DNA of 25,075 nt from a virus. The position numbers and the translations under genes were made by a program. The notes under the pieces were generated by a model. It was not told the origin of the DNA and searched no databases. It was given only the letters and a program-made list of their open reading frames with translations. Shown here piece after piece: positions 17,079 to 23,356 of this stretch (its first letter is position 1; each line of letters starts with the position of its first letter). The DNA lies in IMG/VR virus record IMGVR_UViG_3300045538_000441, positions 1-25,075 of that record. The stretch is one strand, 5' to 3'.

Positions 17079-17113
17079 GGGAGGGCAACCTATGGTGTTT
17101 AGATTGCCCTCCC
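17079..17113 (-). terminator. Inverted repeat closing the minus-strand block
   Basis: GGGAGGGCAA (17079-17088) / TTGCCCTCCC (17104-17113), 10-bp stem. It lacks a U-tract on the minus strand, so it may act as a transcript-end stabiliser rather than a classical terminator. Confidence 0.6.
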
Positions 17114-17164
17114 GACTTGTCGCCTCCACCACTCTGTTCTTTAACAGAGAAATTTAACCGTGAT

Positions 17165-17548
17165 TCAAGATTGATGTGAGTGACTTTCCGCCACCGCGAG
17201 GGCGTCCGTCAACCCTGTTAGATCGTGTTCGACGGTTTTGGTCTTGCTGTCAAGCACATTCTTCAAAATGGCTGAGATTGCCTGAGAGACACCAATCTTG
17301 CGGTTGAACGCGTCCTTCTTGGAACACTTCGCCACTCCAACGAAGTCCTCACCAGCTTTGCTGGTGATGAACACCTCTGTCTCACCGCCTTTACAATCCG
17401 GCTGAACGAAGTCAGGGAGAGGGCTGAGAGAACGTTCGTATTCGGTGAGCAGACACCAACGGCGATTCACGGGGTCAAAATAACGACGCCGGTGATTGAC
17501 ACGGACCTTGTGGCCAGACTTGCGGAGGGAATGAACGGTAGGAGACAT
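17165..17548 (-). CDS. Hypothetical phage protein, 127 aa
   Basis: Begins MSPTVHSLRKSGHKVRVNHR, a basic N-terminus (K/R/H at 10-22) followed by an acidic, Cys-containing middle (VQPDCKGGETEVFITSKAG) and a helical tail. No family recognised. One of three genes with a real leader: about 45 nt, A/C-rich (repeated aaat/aaac), no SD. Confidence 0.75.
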   Translation of the reverse strand: MSPTVHSLRKSGHKVRVNHRRRYFDPVNRRWCLLTEYERSLSPLPDFVQPDCKGGETEVFITSKAGEDFVGVAKCSKKDAFNRKIGVSQAISAILKNVLDSKTKTVEHDLTGLTDALAVAESHSHQS

Positions 17549-17599
17549 GGTTTATTTGTTTATTTGTTAATTGCTTACACTATTGTTTGACTTGGGATG

Positions 17600-17627
17600 A
17601 CTCTATAAGGTTATTTTAACTTGTCAA
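17600..17627 (-). promoter_or_regulatory. Promoter with real leader
   Basis: On the minus strand TTGACA (17627-17622), N16, TAGAGT (17605-17600). The start codon is about 50 nt downstream. Confidence 0.8.
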
Positions 17628-17628
17628 C

Positions 17629-17916
17629 TCACTTAACGAAATAGATTGACCGCGACTCATGCATGATTTCCAAGTCGAAGTCGGTCTTCGCGGGGCCAAA
17701 GCCAAGGAGTTTTTTATAGACTCCATCGAAGACGCCACGAGCTCCCGTCGGTGGCCCACCGATTCGTCCACTGATGGTCTGTAAAACAGCGAGTTCGTCT
17801 TCGTTGAGAACAAGGTTGAACGTCTTGACTTCTTTGAGAACGCCAGCTTTAATTGCTCGGTCGATATCAAAACGATATGTTTTTCCGTCACGTAGGATTT
17901 CAATGGTGTTTTTCAT
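17629..17916 (-). CDS. Hypothetical phage protein, 95 aa
   Basis: Begins MKNTIEILRDGKTYRFDIDR; contains LVLNEDELAVLQTISGRIGG and GVFDGVYKKLLGFG, a pattern seen in small phage proteins of unknown function. Start is 8 nt after the -10. The next promoter begins just after its stop. Confidence 0.75.
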   Translation of the reverse strand: MKNTIEILRDGKTYRFDIDRAIKAGVLKEVKTFNLVLNEDELAVLQTISGRIGGPPTGARGVFDGVYKKLLGFGPAKTDFDLEIMHESRSIYFVK

Positions 17917-17924
17917 AGGTTAAT

Positions 17925-17952
17925 ACTCTATCAGGTTATTTTAATTTGTCAA
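17925..17952 (-). promoter_or_regulatory. Promoter overlapping upstream stop codon
   Basis: TTGACA (17952-17947) contains the TGA of the upstream 37-aa gene; N16; TAGAGT (17930-17925), extended TGn; ATG 8 nt later. Confidence 0.85.
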
Positions 17953-18062
17953 TCAACGAAGAGTCCATGCTTCAGGTGTTTCGGGGTTGCCTGGATGATG
18001 TTACAGTGACGTTTGCCGGTGTAAATCACTCCGTCTTTAAGGATGGCTGCTGCGAGGATCAT
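17949..18062 (-). CDS. Very small phage protein, 37 aa
   Basis: Reads MILAAAILKDGVIYTGKRHC, then NIIQATPKHLKHGLFVD. The LKDGVIYTGKRHCNII core resembles a family of very small phage proteins. It lies 3 nt downstream of minus-strand tRNA-Leu and stops within the next -35 box. Confidence 0.7.
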   Translation of the reverse strand: MILAAAILKDGVIYTGKRHCNIIQATPKHLKHGLFVD

Positions 18063-18065
18063 AGG

Positions 18066-18141
18066 TGGTAGCTGTGGTGGGATTTGAACCCACGCTTGAT
18101 CGATTTTAAGTCGATTGCCTCTGCCGCTGGGCTACACAGCC
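18066..18141 (-). tRNA. tRNA-Leu(TAA) with a short, class I variable loop
   Basis: Acceptor GGCTGTG/CACAGCT, A73, CCA. Anticodon arm ATCGA-CTTAAAA-TCGAT gives TAA. The variable loop is CAAGC (5 nt), whereas bacterial Leu tRNAs have a long arm. T-arm GTGGG-TTCAAAT-CCCAC. Confidence 0.92.
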
Positions 18142-18151
18142 ATTGTCGGAA

Positions 18152-18484
18152 TTAAGCCCTGGGAGCGGTATCCTTCAGATACGTCTCGACATACGACTTG
18201 GCATCAGCCAAACCGAAATACTGTTCGGTGTATCCGCCCGGGAGCTGTCGTGTGGAAATAGGGAGACGTTTCTCAAGAAGGTCCTCCGCAAGCTTGCGGA
18301 CCAACTTAATCAACGCAATCTTCGAAGCCCGTTGAAGGGGGAGATTGTCGTCTTGAGCCACTGACGTTTCGGGGAGAACGATCTTGACAGCGACATCATT
18401 GTCCTCGTCCGACAGAACGTCAGACATTGCAAGAGCAAGACGCTGTTCCGCTTCGTGAACCGACATAGTGAATTGTGATTTCAT
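18152..18484 (-). CDS. Hypothetical phage protein, 110 aa
   Basis: Begins MKSQFTMSVHEAEQRLALAM and is mostly helical and acidic; no known motif. Start is 9 nt after its -10. Only 10 nt separate its stop from tRNA-Leu on the same strand, so it is probably co-transcribed with it. Confidence 0.75.
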   Translation of the reverse strand: MKSQFTMSVHEAEQRLALAMSDVLSDEDNDVAVKIVLPETSVAQDDNLPLQRASKIALIKLVRKLAEDLLEKRLPISTRQLPGGYTEQYFGLADAKSYVETYLKDTAPRA

Positions 18485-18493
18485 GTTGTTAAA

Positions 18494-18521
18494 AGAATAC
18501 CGTAGATTTAAAATAAGTCAA
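18494..18521 (-). promoter_or_regulatory. Promoter, leaderless type
   Basis: TTGACT (18521-18516), N16, TATTCT (18499-18494); ATG 9 nt later. Confidence 0.8.
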
Positions 18522-18527
18522 CTAGAA

Positions 18528-18713
18528 TCAACGGAGGTTGAAATTAGATGCCCGCCGGATTTCTTCAACCGATTCAATCCGAGAGTCATATCCAAGCTTC
18601 CGCAATTGTTCATCCGTCAACTCGGCGGTAAAGATTACGTCGGTGACATTTGCAACCACCGTGACGATTTCCGGACGGTAATTTGGTTCAGTTACTTTGA
18701 TTACGTATTTCAT
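18528..18713 (-). CDS. Small hypothetical protein, 61 aa
   Basis: Begins MKYVIKVTEPNYRPEIVTVV (beta strands) and ends with a helix (LTDEQLRKLGYDSRIESVEE). No family recognised. The palindromic repeat at 18728 sits just upstream of its start; a -10-like TATAGG is present but no -35. Confidence 0.7.
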   Translation of the reverse strand: MKYVIKVTEPNYRPEIVTVVANVTDVIFTAELTDEQLRKLGYDSRIESVEEIRRASNFNLR

Positions 18714-18727
18714 AAAATATGCCTATA

Positions 18728-18747
18728 CTGGGAGGGGGTACCCCCAG
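18728..18747. repeat. Palindromic repeat (copy 2 of 4)
   Basis: CTGGGAGGGGGTACCCCCAG between two minus-strand genes; can form a CTGGGGG/CCC(T)CCCAG-type hairpin. Confidence 0.6.
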
Positions 18748-18754
18748 ACCCACA

Positions 18755-19030
18755 TCACTTCGAAGCGATGAGACTCGGTGCCGAAGTAGCCTTCAACTCA
18801 GCAGGTAGGAACTCGTCATTGAGGTGGCCACACGCTGAACATAGAAATACAGGGATGGGCACATAAGAATCCTTCGGTGCACCGGTGAGGAGTCGTGACA
18901 CCTTGCGCATCATAACCGCTTCAGTAAAGGCGGTATTTTCACATTCATCACATTTTACCTCAGCGGTATCCTTGAGGGTGACACGGGGTTGAGACGCGGG
19001 TAGGGTATCTTGGTTAAGACTTTTAATCAT
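18755..19030 (-). CDS. Zinc-ribbon phage protein, 91 aa
   Basis: Two CxxC pairs, CDEC (27-30) and CSAC (64-67), separated by FTEAVMMRKVSRLLTGAPKD. This arrangement (KDTAEVKCDECEN...RKVSRLLTG...PIPVFLCSACGH) matches a conserved zinc-ribbon protein of large T4-like phages; function unknown. Starts in an ATGA overlap with the upstream gene. Confidence 0.8.
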   Translation of the reverse strand: MIKSLNQDTLPASQPRVTLKDTAEVKCDECENTAFTEAVMMRKVSRLLTGAPKDSYVPIPVFLCSACGHLNDEFLPAELKATSAPSLIASK

Positions 19031-19233
19031 CCTTCGATGATAACAGCACTCCGGGGAACGTCAAGTAGAAGAATACCAACGGACAATTCTATATTCACAA
19101 AAGAATCTGACTGTTGAACGACGGACAAGACGTTTCTGATGTCTCCCCGTTTATATGAGATGCAGTCAGATGCGTCGTGTTCATCAATGCAATCGACGGT
19201 CAAATCTTTCAAAAATCTCACGTTTTTAGTCAT
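19027..19233 (-). CDS. Small hypothetical protein, 68 aa
   Basis: Begins MTKNVRFLKDLTVDCIDEHD and ends VPRSAVIIEG; beta-rich. Stop overlaps the zinc-ribbon gene start (ATGA), so the two are coupled. Its own promoter is not evident; it follows the HNH gene by 16 nt. Confidence 0.7.
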   Translation of the reverse strand: MTKNVRFLKDLTVDCIDEHDASDCISYKRGDIRNVLSVVQQSDSFVNIELSVGILLLDVPRSAVIIEG

Positions 19234-19249
19234 AAAATGTCCGTTTTCG

Positions 19250-19936
19250 TTAAAGTAAAGTTTTCACTCCCTTCCTATATCGTTCACGTCTAATCAATCT
19301 TCCGTTTCCACGATTGCGCCCTTTATAGGTGGGATTCAACGTGTCACAATTAGAACACACCAACCTCAAATTGTCAACATTAGAATTGTCAGAGTCACCA
19401 TTGATATGATCGAGAATCAAAAGTATTGGCAGCTGCCCCCACTCAGTTAATCCGCACATCTCACATTTATGGCCCCGCTTGTGAATAAGATACTTCTTTA
19501 GTGTATTGTGGCTCGATTTTACTTGATATTCGCCGCTCTCGATTAACTGATACAGGGACTTGGTTGACTTTTCTCCCTGACATTTATTTGAACAAAACGA
19601 CCGCTGCCTTCCAACCTCACAGTCACAGTTCAAACAATGGTTCTTAGTTGTTTCCTTACGTCGTAGTGGATTGTTATATTTGGCAGAACAACTTGTGTCA
19701 CAGAATTTCGGATTTCCCAGATAGGGAAGAACTTCGTCACAAAACTTACATCGGTTAGGAGACTTGTTATATTCTTCTAAGTTCTTCTTACCCAGTTCTT
19801 TCTGTTGAAACGACACAGAACAACTCAGATTACAGAAGAAATTTGTGAATCCTGCTTGTGTTCTACGTTGGAACTCTGACTGGGATTTTTCAACAACTGA
19901 CTCACAGTTTTTACAAACTACTTTTACTTTATCCAT
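19250..19936 (-). CDS. HNH endonuclease with multiple N-terminal zinc fingers
   Basis: 228 residues. The N-terminal 130 residues hold three similar finger units of the form CxxC...FCxxxC (C8/C11 with FCNLSC; CKFC with FCDTSC; CLNC with FCSNKC). The C-terminal nuclease reads KCEMCGLTEWG, ILDHINGDSDNSNVDNLRLVCSNCD, an HNH core (His-Asn region) with structural Cys pairs. Likely a mobile homing endonuclease; it sits downstream of minus-strand tRNA-Thr, consistent with tRNA-linked mobility. Confidence 0.88.
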   Translation of the reverse strand: MDKVKVVCKNCESVVEKSQSEFQRRTQAGFTNFFCNLSCSVSFQQKELGKKNLEEYNKSPNRCKFCDEVLPYLGNPKFCDTSCSAKYNNPLRRKETTKNHCLNCDCEVGRQRSFCSNKCQGEKSTKSLYQLIESGEYQVKSSHNTLKKYLIHKRGHKCEMCGLTEWGQLPILLILDHINGDSDNSNVDNLRLVCSNCDTLNPTYKGRNRGNGRLIRRERYRKGVKTLL

Positions 19937-19988
19937 ATAGATAAGTATTGTGGAGCCAGACGAAAGAGTTGAAAACTTACCAGAAAAT

Positions 19989-20077
19989 TGGAGCCGAGAG
20001 AGGGAATCGAACCCCCGGTGGGGCTATTAACCCGATAGCTTACAAAGCTATTCCTGTCGCCTCTGAGGCACCTCGGC
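19989..20077 (-). tRNA. tRNA-Thr(TGT), copy 2, with long variable arm
   Basis: Acceptor GCCGAGG/TCTCGGC, T73, CCA. Anticodon arm ATAGC-TTTGTAA-GCTAT. 18-nt variable region with GGG/CCC stem. T-loop TTCGATT. Class II shape. Confidence 0.9.
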
Positions 20078-20088
20078 AATCTCCAATA

Positions 20089-20117
20089 ACTATAAACCAA
20101 CACCGAAAACAAGTCAA
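20089..20117 (-). promoter_or_regulatory. Promoter of minus-strand tRNA-Thr
   Basis: TTGACT (20117-20112), 17 nt, TATAGT (20094-20089); tRNA 12 nt later. Confidence 0.75.
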
Positions 20118-20149
20118 CCAAATGCCGTTCAGGCGTTCACAGAGGTCGC

Positions 20150-20198
20150 TGCCTTGGCCTGATCAGCACTAACCAAGGCAACCTCCCGTTCGGGAGGT
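20150..20198 (-). terminator. Double hairpin after the Gp88-like gene
   Basis: Two tandem stems: ACCTCCC/GGGAGGT (20181-20198, GAAC loop on the minus strand) and TGCCTTGG/CCAAGGCA (20150-20180). No U-tract, so termination is likely but not certain. Confidence 0.55.
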
Positions 20199-20205
20199 AC
20201 CCCCT
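20191..20205. repeat. Palindromic repeat-like word (copy 3 of 4)
   Basis: CGGGAGGTACCCCCT; shares GGGAGGTACCCCC with the copy at 16696. Confidence 0.45.
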
Positions 20206-20908
20206 ACACCGGCTCCACCACGAACCCCGTGATGTCCTTCTTCGCTCGTCCCTTCTGAGTGAGGCCGACGATGACGTTCTTTGCGTCGGTGAAGCGGAGG
20301 TCCGTTTCGTCACCGTCAATGACCTTGTAACCCTTGAACGTCACCGGCAACGTGCCACGGAAAACCACTGCAACGTTCCCACCGGCCGCGAGAACTTCAT
20401 CAACTTCGACTTCATTCGACTCGCTACGAGAAAAGGTCAAATGGTAGTTCGACGGGAGGGTACCCCCAGTGAACTCCCGCATGCGACCGATGGACTTCGT
20501 GTAATCGTAGAACTGCACCGTCGGGAAATGTTCCATGATGTTCTTCCCATCAAGCTTCACCCGCTCCCACGGAAGGTCGCTGGTGCCGTTCAGTCGGATG
20601 CACGGAGTCTTACCTTCCTTCGTTGCCTTTTTAATCAGACGAGTGATCTCGAACGCCAACTGCTTCATCCAAACGTTCTTATTCTTGAAAAAGGCCAAAG
20701 TCTTGTTGACTCGGGCATCTTTAACGTTATCCATCGCGCCACGTCCGGCGGTGAACAGACATGCTGAACGACAACCAGCTGATGCATCTGGACAAGTGTT
20801 CGCCACTCCGGATTCATCCGAGGGCGCGAGGTATGAGATTCCGGTCAGATAACCAAACTCTGATCCCTTGACCGTCTTTGCGTTAGTGTCAATGCCGAGG
20901 ATTTCCAT
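20204..20908 (-). CDS. Gp88-like phage protein
   Basis: 234 residues. Diagnostic segments: GYLTGISYLAPSDESGVANT, CPDASAGCRSACL followed by FTAGRGAM, and CIRLNGTSDLPWE. These belong to the phage family often called gene product 88, found in mycobacteriophages and others; no established function. Four conserved Cys near residues 39-50 suggest a metal site. Start is 8 nt after a -10 (TTGATT-N16-TACAAT). Carries a palindromic repeat in frame at 20453-20469. Confidence 0.85.
   Translation of the reverse strand: MEILGIDTNAKTVKGSEFGYLTGISYLAPSDESGVANTCPDASAGCRSACLFTAGRGAMDNVKDARVNKTLAFFKNKNVWMKQLAFEITRLIKKATKEGKTPCIRLNGTSDLPWERVKLDGKNIMEHFPTVQFYDYTKSIGRMREFTGGTLPSNYHLTFSRSESNEVEVDEVLAAGGNVAVVFRGTLPVTFKGYKVIDGDETDLRFTDAKNVIVGLTQKGRAKKDITGFVVEPV
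20453..20469. repeat. Palindromic repeat (copy 4 of 4)
   Basis: CGGGAGGGTACCCCCAG inside the Gp88-like gene, coding GGTLP on the minus strand. Confidence 0.5.
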
Positions 20909-20916
20909 AGGTTGTT

Positions 20917-20944
20917 ATTGTAACGAGTTTTTATCGAAAATCAA
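20917..20944 (-). promoter_or_regulatory. Promoter of the Gp88-like gene
   Basis: TTGATT (20944-20939), N16, TACAAT (20922-20917); ATG 8 nt later. Confidence 0.75.
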
Positions 20945-20959
20945 GTGAATTTTGAGGAA

Positions 20960-21340
20960 TTAAGCCGTGGCCATCGCCGCCGACTCGCTGTGCGCACATT
21001 CACGTTGAAGGTCGGCCACCACCAAGGATTCCAGCTTCTCGGCCGGGATAAGCGTCTTGACCTGTCCCCAGTAACGGTGAATTTTCTTGAAGACAAAGGT
21101 CATCTGCTTCGGGCTGAGAGTTCCACGGGTGAGATACTGACGGGTCAGACTCGTGAGAAACTCCGCGTCACATCCGCTGAAGCCCACCGAGTTGGCTTCA
21201 TGGGTGATGCCGGCGGCCTGTTCAGACAACGTCTGAAACTCGTGGATTCTAGTCAATCCTCTTAACGCCCATGCGCTGTCGGTCGACAATTTCTTCTTGA
21301 GGAAGGTTTTGATTTGTGCTTGAGTGACTTTCGATTTCAT
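20960..21340 (-). CDS. Conserved phage/plasmid protein of unknown function, 126 aa
   Basis: Begins MKSKVTQAQIKTFLKKKLST; key segments ALRGLTRIHEFQTLSEQAAG, GFSGCDAEFLTSLTRQYLT, and LSPKQMTFVFKKIHRYWGQV. This layout (Q-T-x-x-E-Q, G-F-x-G-x-D-A-E-F-L, L-S-P-K-Q) is a widespread family in phages and mobile elements with no assigned function. Its promoter lies in the 3' end of the GIY-YIG gene. Confidence 0.8.
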   Translation of the reverse strand: MKSKVTQAQIKTFLKKKLSTDSAWALRGLTRIHEFQTLSEQAAGITHEANSVGFSGCDAEFLTSLTRQYLTRGTLSPKQMTFVFKKIHRYWGQVKTLIPAEKLESLVVADLQRECAHSESAAMATA

Positions 21341-21349
21341 TGTGAAGAT

Positions 21350-21378
21350 ATGTTAAATGATTTTTACACATTTGTCAA
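21350..21378 (-). promoter_or_regulatory. Promoter inside the 3' end of the GIY-YIG gene
   Basis: TTGACA (21378-21373), 17 nt, TAACAT (21355-21350); ATG 9 nt later. Confidence 0.75.
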
Positions 21379-22165
21379 CAAGTTTCCACCCACATCTGGT
21401 TCTATGATTTTGTCCGACAGTTAAAGCCGAAATTCGACTTTTTTTGAACCCAAATTTGGTTCTGAACTCGAACGACGTGCCTACAAAAGACTCTCCGCTA
21501 AAATCATTCTTAAATTCAAAAACCGTGCGATTGAAATTTGGACTATCTTTTCCGCACAATTTCCTTGCTCCCAGTCTAATAATTGACATTCGTTTCCGTT
21601 CAAGTGGGTCAAGAAACCTTTGTTTAGCTATGTCAGACAATTTTTTCTTTACGTCCGGACGATTCATTGAAATTTTCAAAGAATCTTTCATTTTTTGTTT
21701 ACTTTCCGGATGAAGTTCTCCACCAGATGCCTCAAAGTTGAGGTTGTAACATTTATCCATTTCCGATCTTGCGACATCCAAATATCTTTGTTCTGTTGCG
21801 AATAATTCCTTTCCATCCGGAACTATTTCTAAAATTACAAATTCAAACGAATCTTTTCCATATTTGTTCCATGCCCGTTGAAGTTTGACGTTTCCATGTT
21901 TATTTGGTTGAAGTCTTCTTACGTGACGTTTCCAACGAGAAGTTCTTCCTTGAGTTATATTCTTTGAACTTCCAACGTAATACTTTCCGTCAACTTTGTT
22001 TATTATCTTGTAAATTCCGCTTACTTTCCCGATACCGTTCCATTCGCCGTAGGCAAACTTCCTCCCGATTATGTTCGTAATATTTTCTTGACTTTTTTCG
22101 ATTGTTGTTTCGAATTTCTTCGTCGGAATAATATTTTCTTTTTCTTCCCATAAATTATCTTTCAT
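21353..22165 (-). CDS. GIY-YIG homing endonuclease
   Basis: 270 residues. The nuclease core begins GIYKIINKVDGKYYVGSS (about 49-66), then RWKRHVRRLQ (catalytic Arg region), LQRAWNKYGKDSFEFVIL, and EQRYLD with the conserved Glu. The C-terminal half carries NUMOD-type helical repeats (ESKQKMKDSLKIS) and a helix-turn-helix-like end (EFRTKFGFKKSRISALTVG). AT-rich. Inserted directly upstream of a conserved phage gene whose promoter now lies in the endonuclease coding sequence, so the junction is well adapted. Confidence 0.9.
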   Translation of the reverse strand: MKDNLWEEKENIIPTKKFETTIEKSQENITNIIGRKFAYGEWNGIGKVSGIYKIINKVDGKYYVGSSKNITQGRTSRWKRHVRRLQPNKHGNVKLQRAWNKYGKDSFEFVILEIVPDGKELFATEQRYLDVARSEMDKCYNLNFEASGGELHPESKQKMKDSLKISMNRPDVKKKLSDIAKQRFLDPLERKRMSIIRLGARKLCGKDSPNFNRTVFEFKNDFSGESFVGTSFEFRTKFGFKKSRISALTVGQNHRTRCGWKLVDKCVKII

Positions 22166-22219
22166 GTCAATAAGTATTTACGTAAGAACATAAAAGTGAG
22201 AACATTTTAATCTTTTTTA

Positions 22220-22328
22220 GATAACGCTAAAGGTATTTGCGCATTCTCTGGTACCCTATCCTCGGCGCCTTTTGGGTCTGCCGGATCGTCCTTTAAGTGT
22301 CGGACACCACTTTCACTTACAAGGACAG
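22220..22328. ncRNA. Second structured RNA family, copy 1
   Basis: Shares with copy 2 GATAACG(C/A)TAAAG, TGCGC, CTCGG(C/T)G and AC(A/G)AGGACAG. Stem GGTA/TACC here corresponds to GTGA/TCAC there. TAAAGG can pair with CCTTTA downstream. Sense strand is not certain; described as plus. Confidence 0.55.
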
Positions 22329-22357
22329 TTTACTGTAAATTTAAAAAAACTCAAGCC

Positions 22358-22657
22358 CTATTTGACGAATTCGGCCGGAATCGGCTCACCGTAGACTTTG
22401 TTGCGGAACTCGGCCAAATCCTTGGCGGATTCGTAGTTGGTCGCCTTCACCAACAGTTCAGCGTCCGCCGTAGGGAGGATGATGTAACGGTAGCCCTCGG
22501 TGTCGCCCAACACTTCATTGGTCCGCTTGTGGCGAGAATACATCTCGTGGCAGCTGTCGTGCGTGCCCGTGGTGAGAATGGTCGCCGTCTCTTTGACTCC
22601 GAGGCCGGGGAGATGATAAAACTCAACGAGTGATTCGGTGTTAGATACGTTGTTCAT
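22358..22657 (-). CDS. Hypothetical phage protein, 99 aa
   Basis: Begins MNNVSNTESLVEFYHLPGLG; contains HDSCHEMYSRHK and a regular C-terminal helix. No family recognised. Start is 9 nt after an extended -10 (TGATAATCT, 22672-22667) with a weak -35 (TTGTGT). Confidence 0.75.
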   Translation of the reverse strand: MNNVSNTESLVEFYHLPGLGVKETATILTTGTHDSCHEMYSRHKRTNEVLGDTEGYRYIILPTADAELLVKATNYESAKDLAEFRNKVYGEPIPAEFVK

Positions 22658-22707
22658 TGTGAAAATAGATTATCATTCATTTTCCCGAAACACAAGACTT
22701 ATTTTAA

Positions 22708-22810
22708 GATAACGATAAAGTGATGTGCGCTCCCCGTGGTCACAAATTCTCGGTGTTCGATCACCTCACAGGCAGTTATCGTCTGCCGCCGACGTTCGTT
22801 ACGAGGACAG
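22708..22810. ncRNA. Second structured RNA family, copy 2
   Basis: GATAACGATAAAG, then GTGA-TGTGCGC...GTGG-TCAC, CTCGGTG, a GGCAG/CTGCC hairpin whose loop (TTATCGT) is complementary to the 5' ACGATAA (possible pseudoknot), and ACGAGGACAG. Lies between divergent genes, so it could serve either strand. Confidence 0.55.
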
Positions 22811-22871
22811 ACTACCACTCACATATAAAAAGTCAAAGGTAATTCTCAGAAAAGATTTTTTAACATCACCG

Positions 22872-22899
22872 TTGACATTTGATAACAAACTGATATTCT
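22872..22899 (+). promoter_or_regulatory. Promoter, leaderless type
   Basis: TTGACA (22872-22877), N16, TATTCT (22894-22899), extended TGn; ATG 9 nt later. Confidence 0.85.
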
Positions 22900-22908
22900 A
22901 TTTCCACA

Positions 22909-23172
22909 ATGAACAACGTCACTAACTACGCTTCCTTCGCCGAATGGCACAACCTCAACTACGGTTCCGCTTACCGGACGCCGTCCTTCGACGCCATCGT
23001 GCGTGACATGAAATTCCTCGACCGCCAGTTTGATGAAACGGTTGGTCGCTTCTTCTACTTCACCGGTCAGTTTCACGCCACTCCCAACGTCCGGGTCGAC
23101 TTGACTTGGGAGGAAGTGGCGATGCGTTACGACAACATGTATTCTAATTTTTCTCGGTATGGGACGAATTAA
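22909..23172 (+). CDS. Hypothetical phage protein, 87 aa
   Basis: Begins MNNVTNYASFAEWHNLNYGS; aromatic-rich, with DLTWEEVAMRYDNMYSNFSR at the end. No family recognised. The next promoter starts 4 nt after its TAA. Confidence 0.75.
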   Translation: MNNVTNYASFAEWHNLNYGSAYRTPSFDAIVRDMKFLDRQFDETVGRFFYFTGQFHATPNVRVDLTWEEVAMRYDNMYSNFSRYGTN

Positions 23173-23175
23173 CGG

Positions 23176-23203
23176 TTGACTTTTTATTAAACCGAGATAC
23201 ACT
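23176..23203 (+). promoter_or_regulatory. Promoter, leaderless type
   Basis: TTGACT (23176-23181), N16, TACACT (23198-23203); ATG 6 nt later, predicted +1 at A of ATG. Confidence 0.85.
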
Positions 23204-23209
23204 TCTGTT

Positions 23210-23356
23210 ATGAAAATTACTGTTGAAACTTTTAACAGTAAGAGAAACCTTAAATTAGTTCTTCGGAACGGAAAGAAATTATCGGCTACACTCAATACTG
23301 GAAACACTCTGGCTTCACCGATGAACAATGGAACAGTCTGCTCGGTTTCACGATGA
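23210..23356 (+). CDS. 5' part of a frameshifted gene (zero frame, 48 aa)
   Basis: ATG 23210 is set by the promoter. The zero frame reads MKITVETFNSKRNLKLVLRN GK then 26 low-quality codons to TGA 23354-23356. A -1 shift at GGA AAG (23270-23275) continues as EIIGYTQYWKHSGFTDEQWN and joins the long frame at 23353. The joined protein would be 159 residues. Either programmed -1 frameshifting or a mutation/assembly indel; see findings. Confidence 0.6.
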   Translation: MKITVETFNSKRNLKLVLRNGKKLSATLNTGNTLASPMNNGTVCSVSR

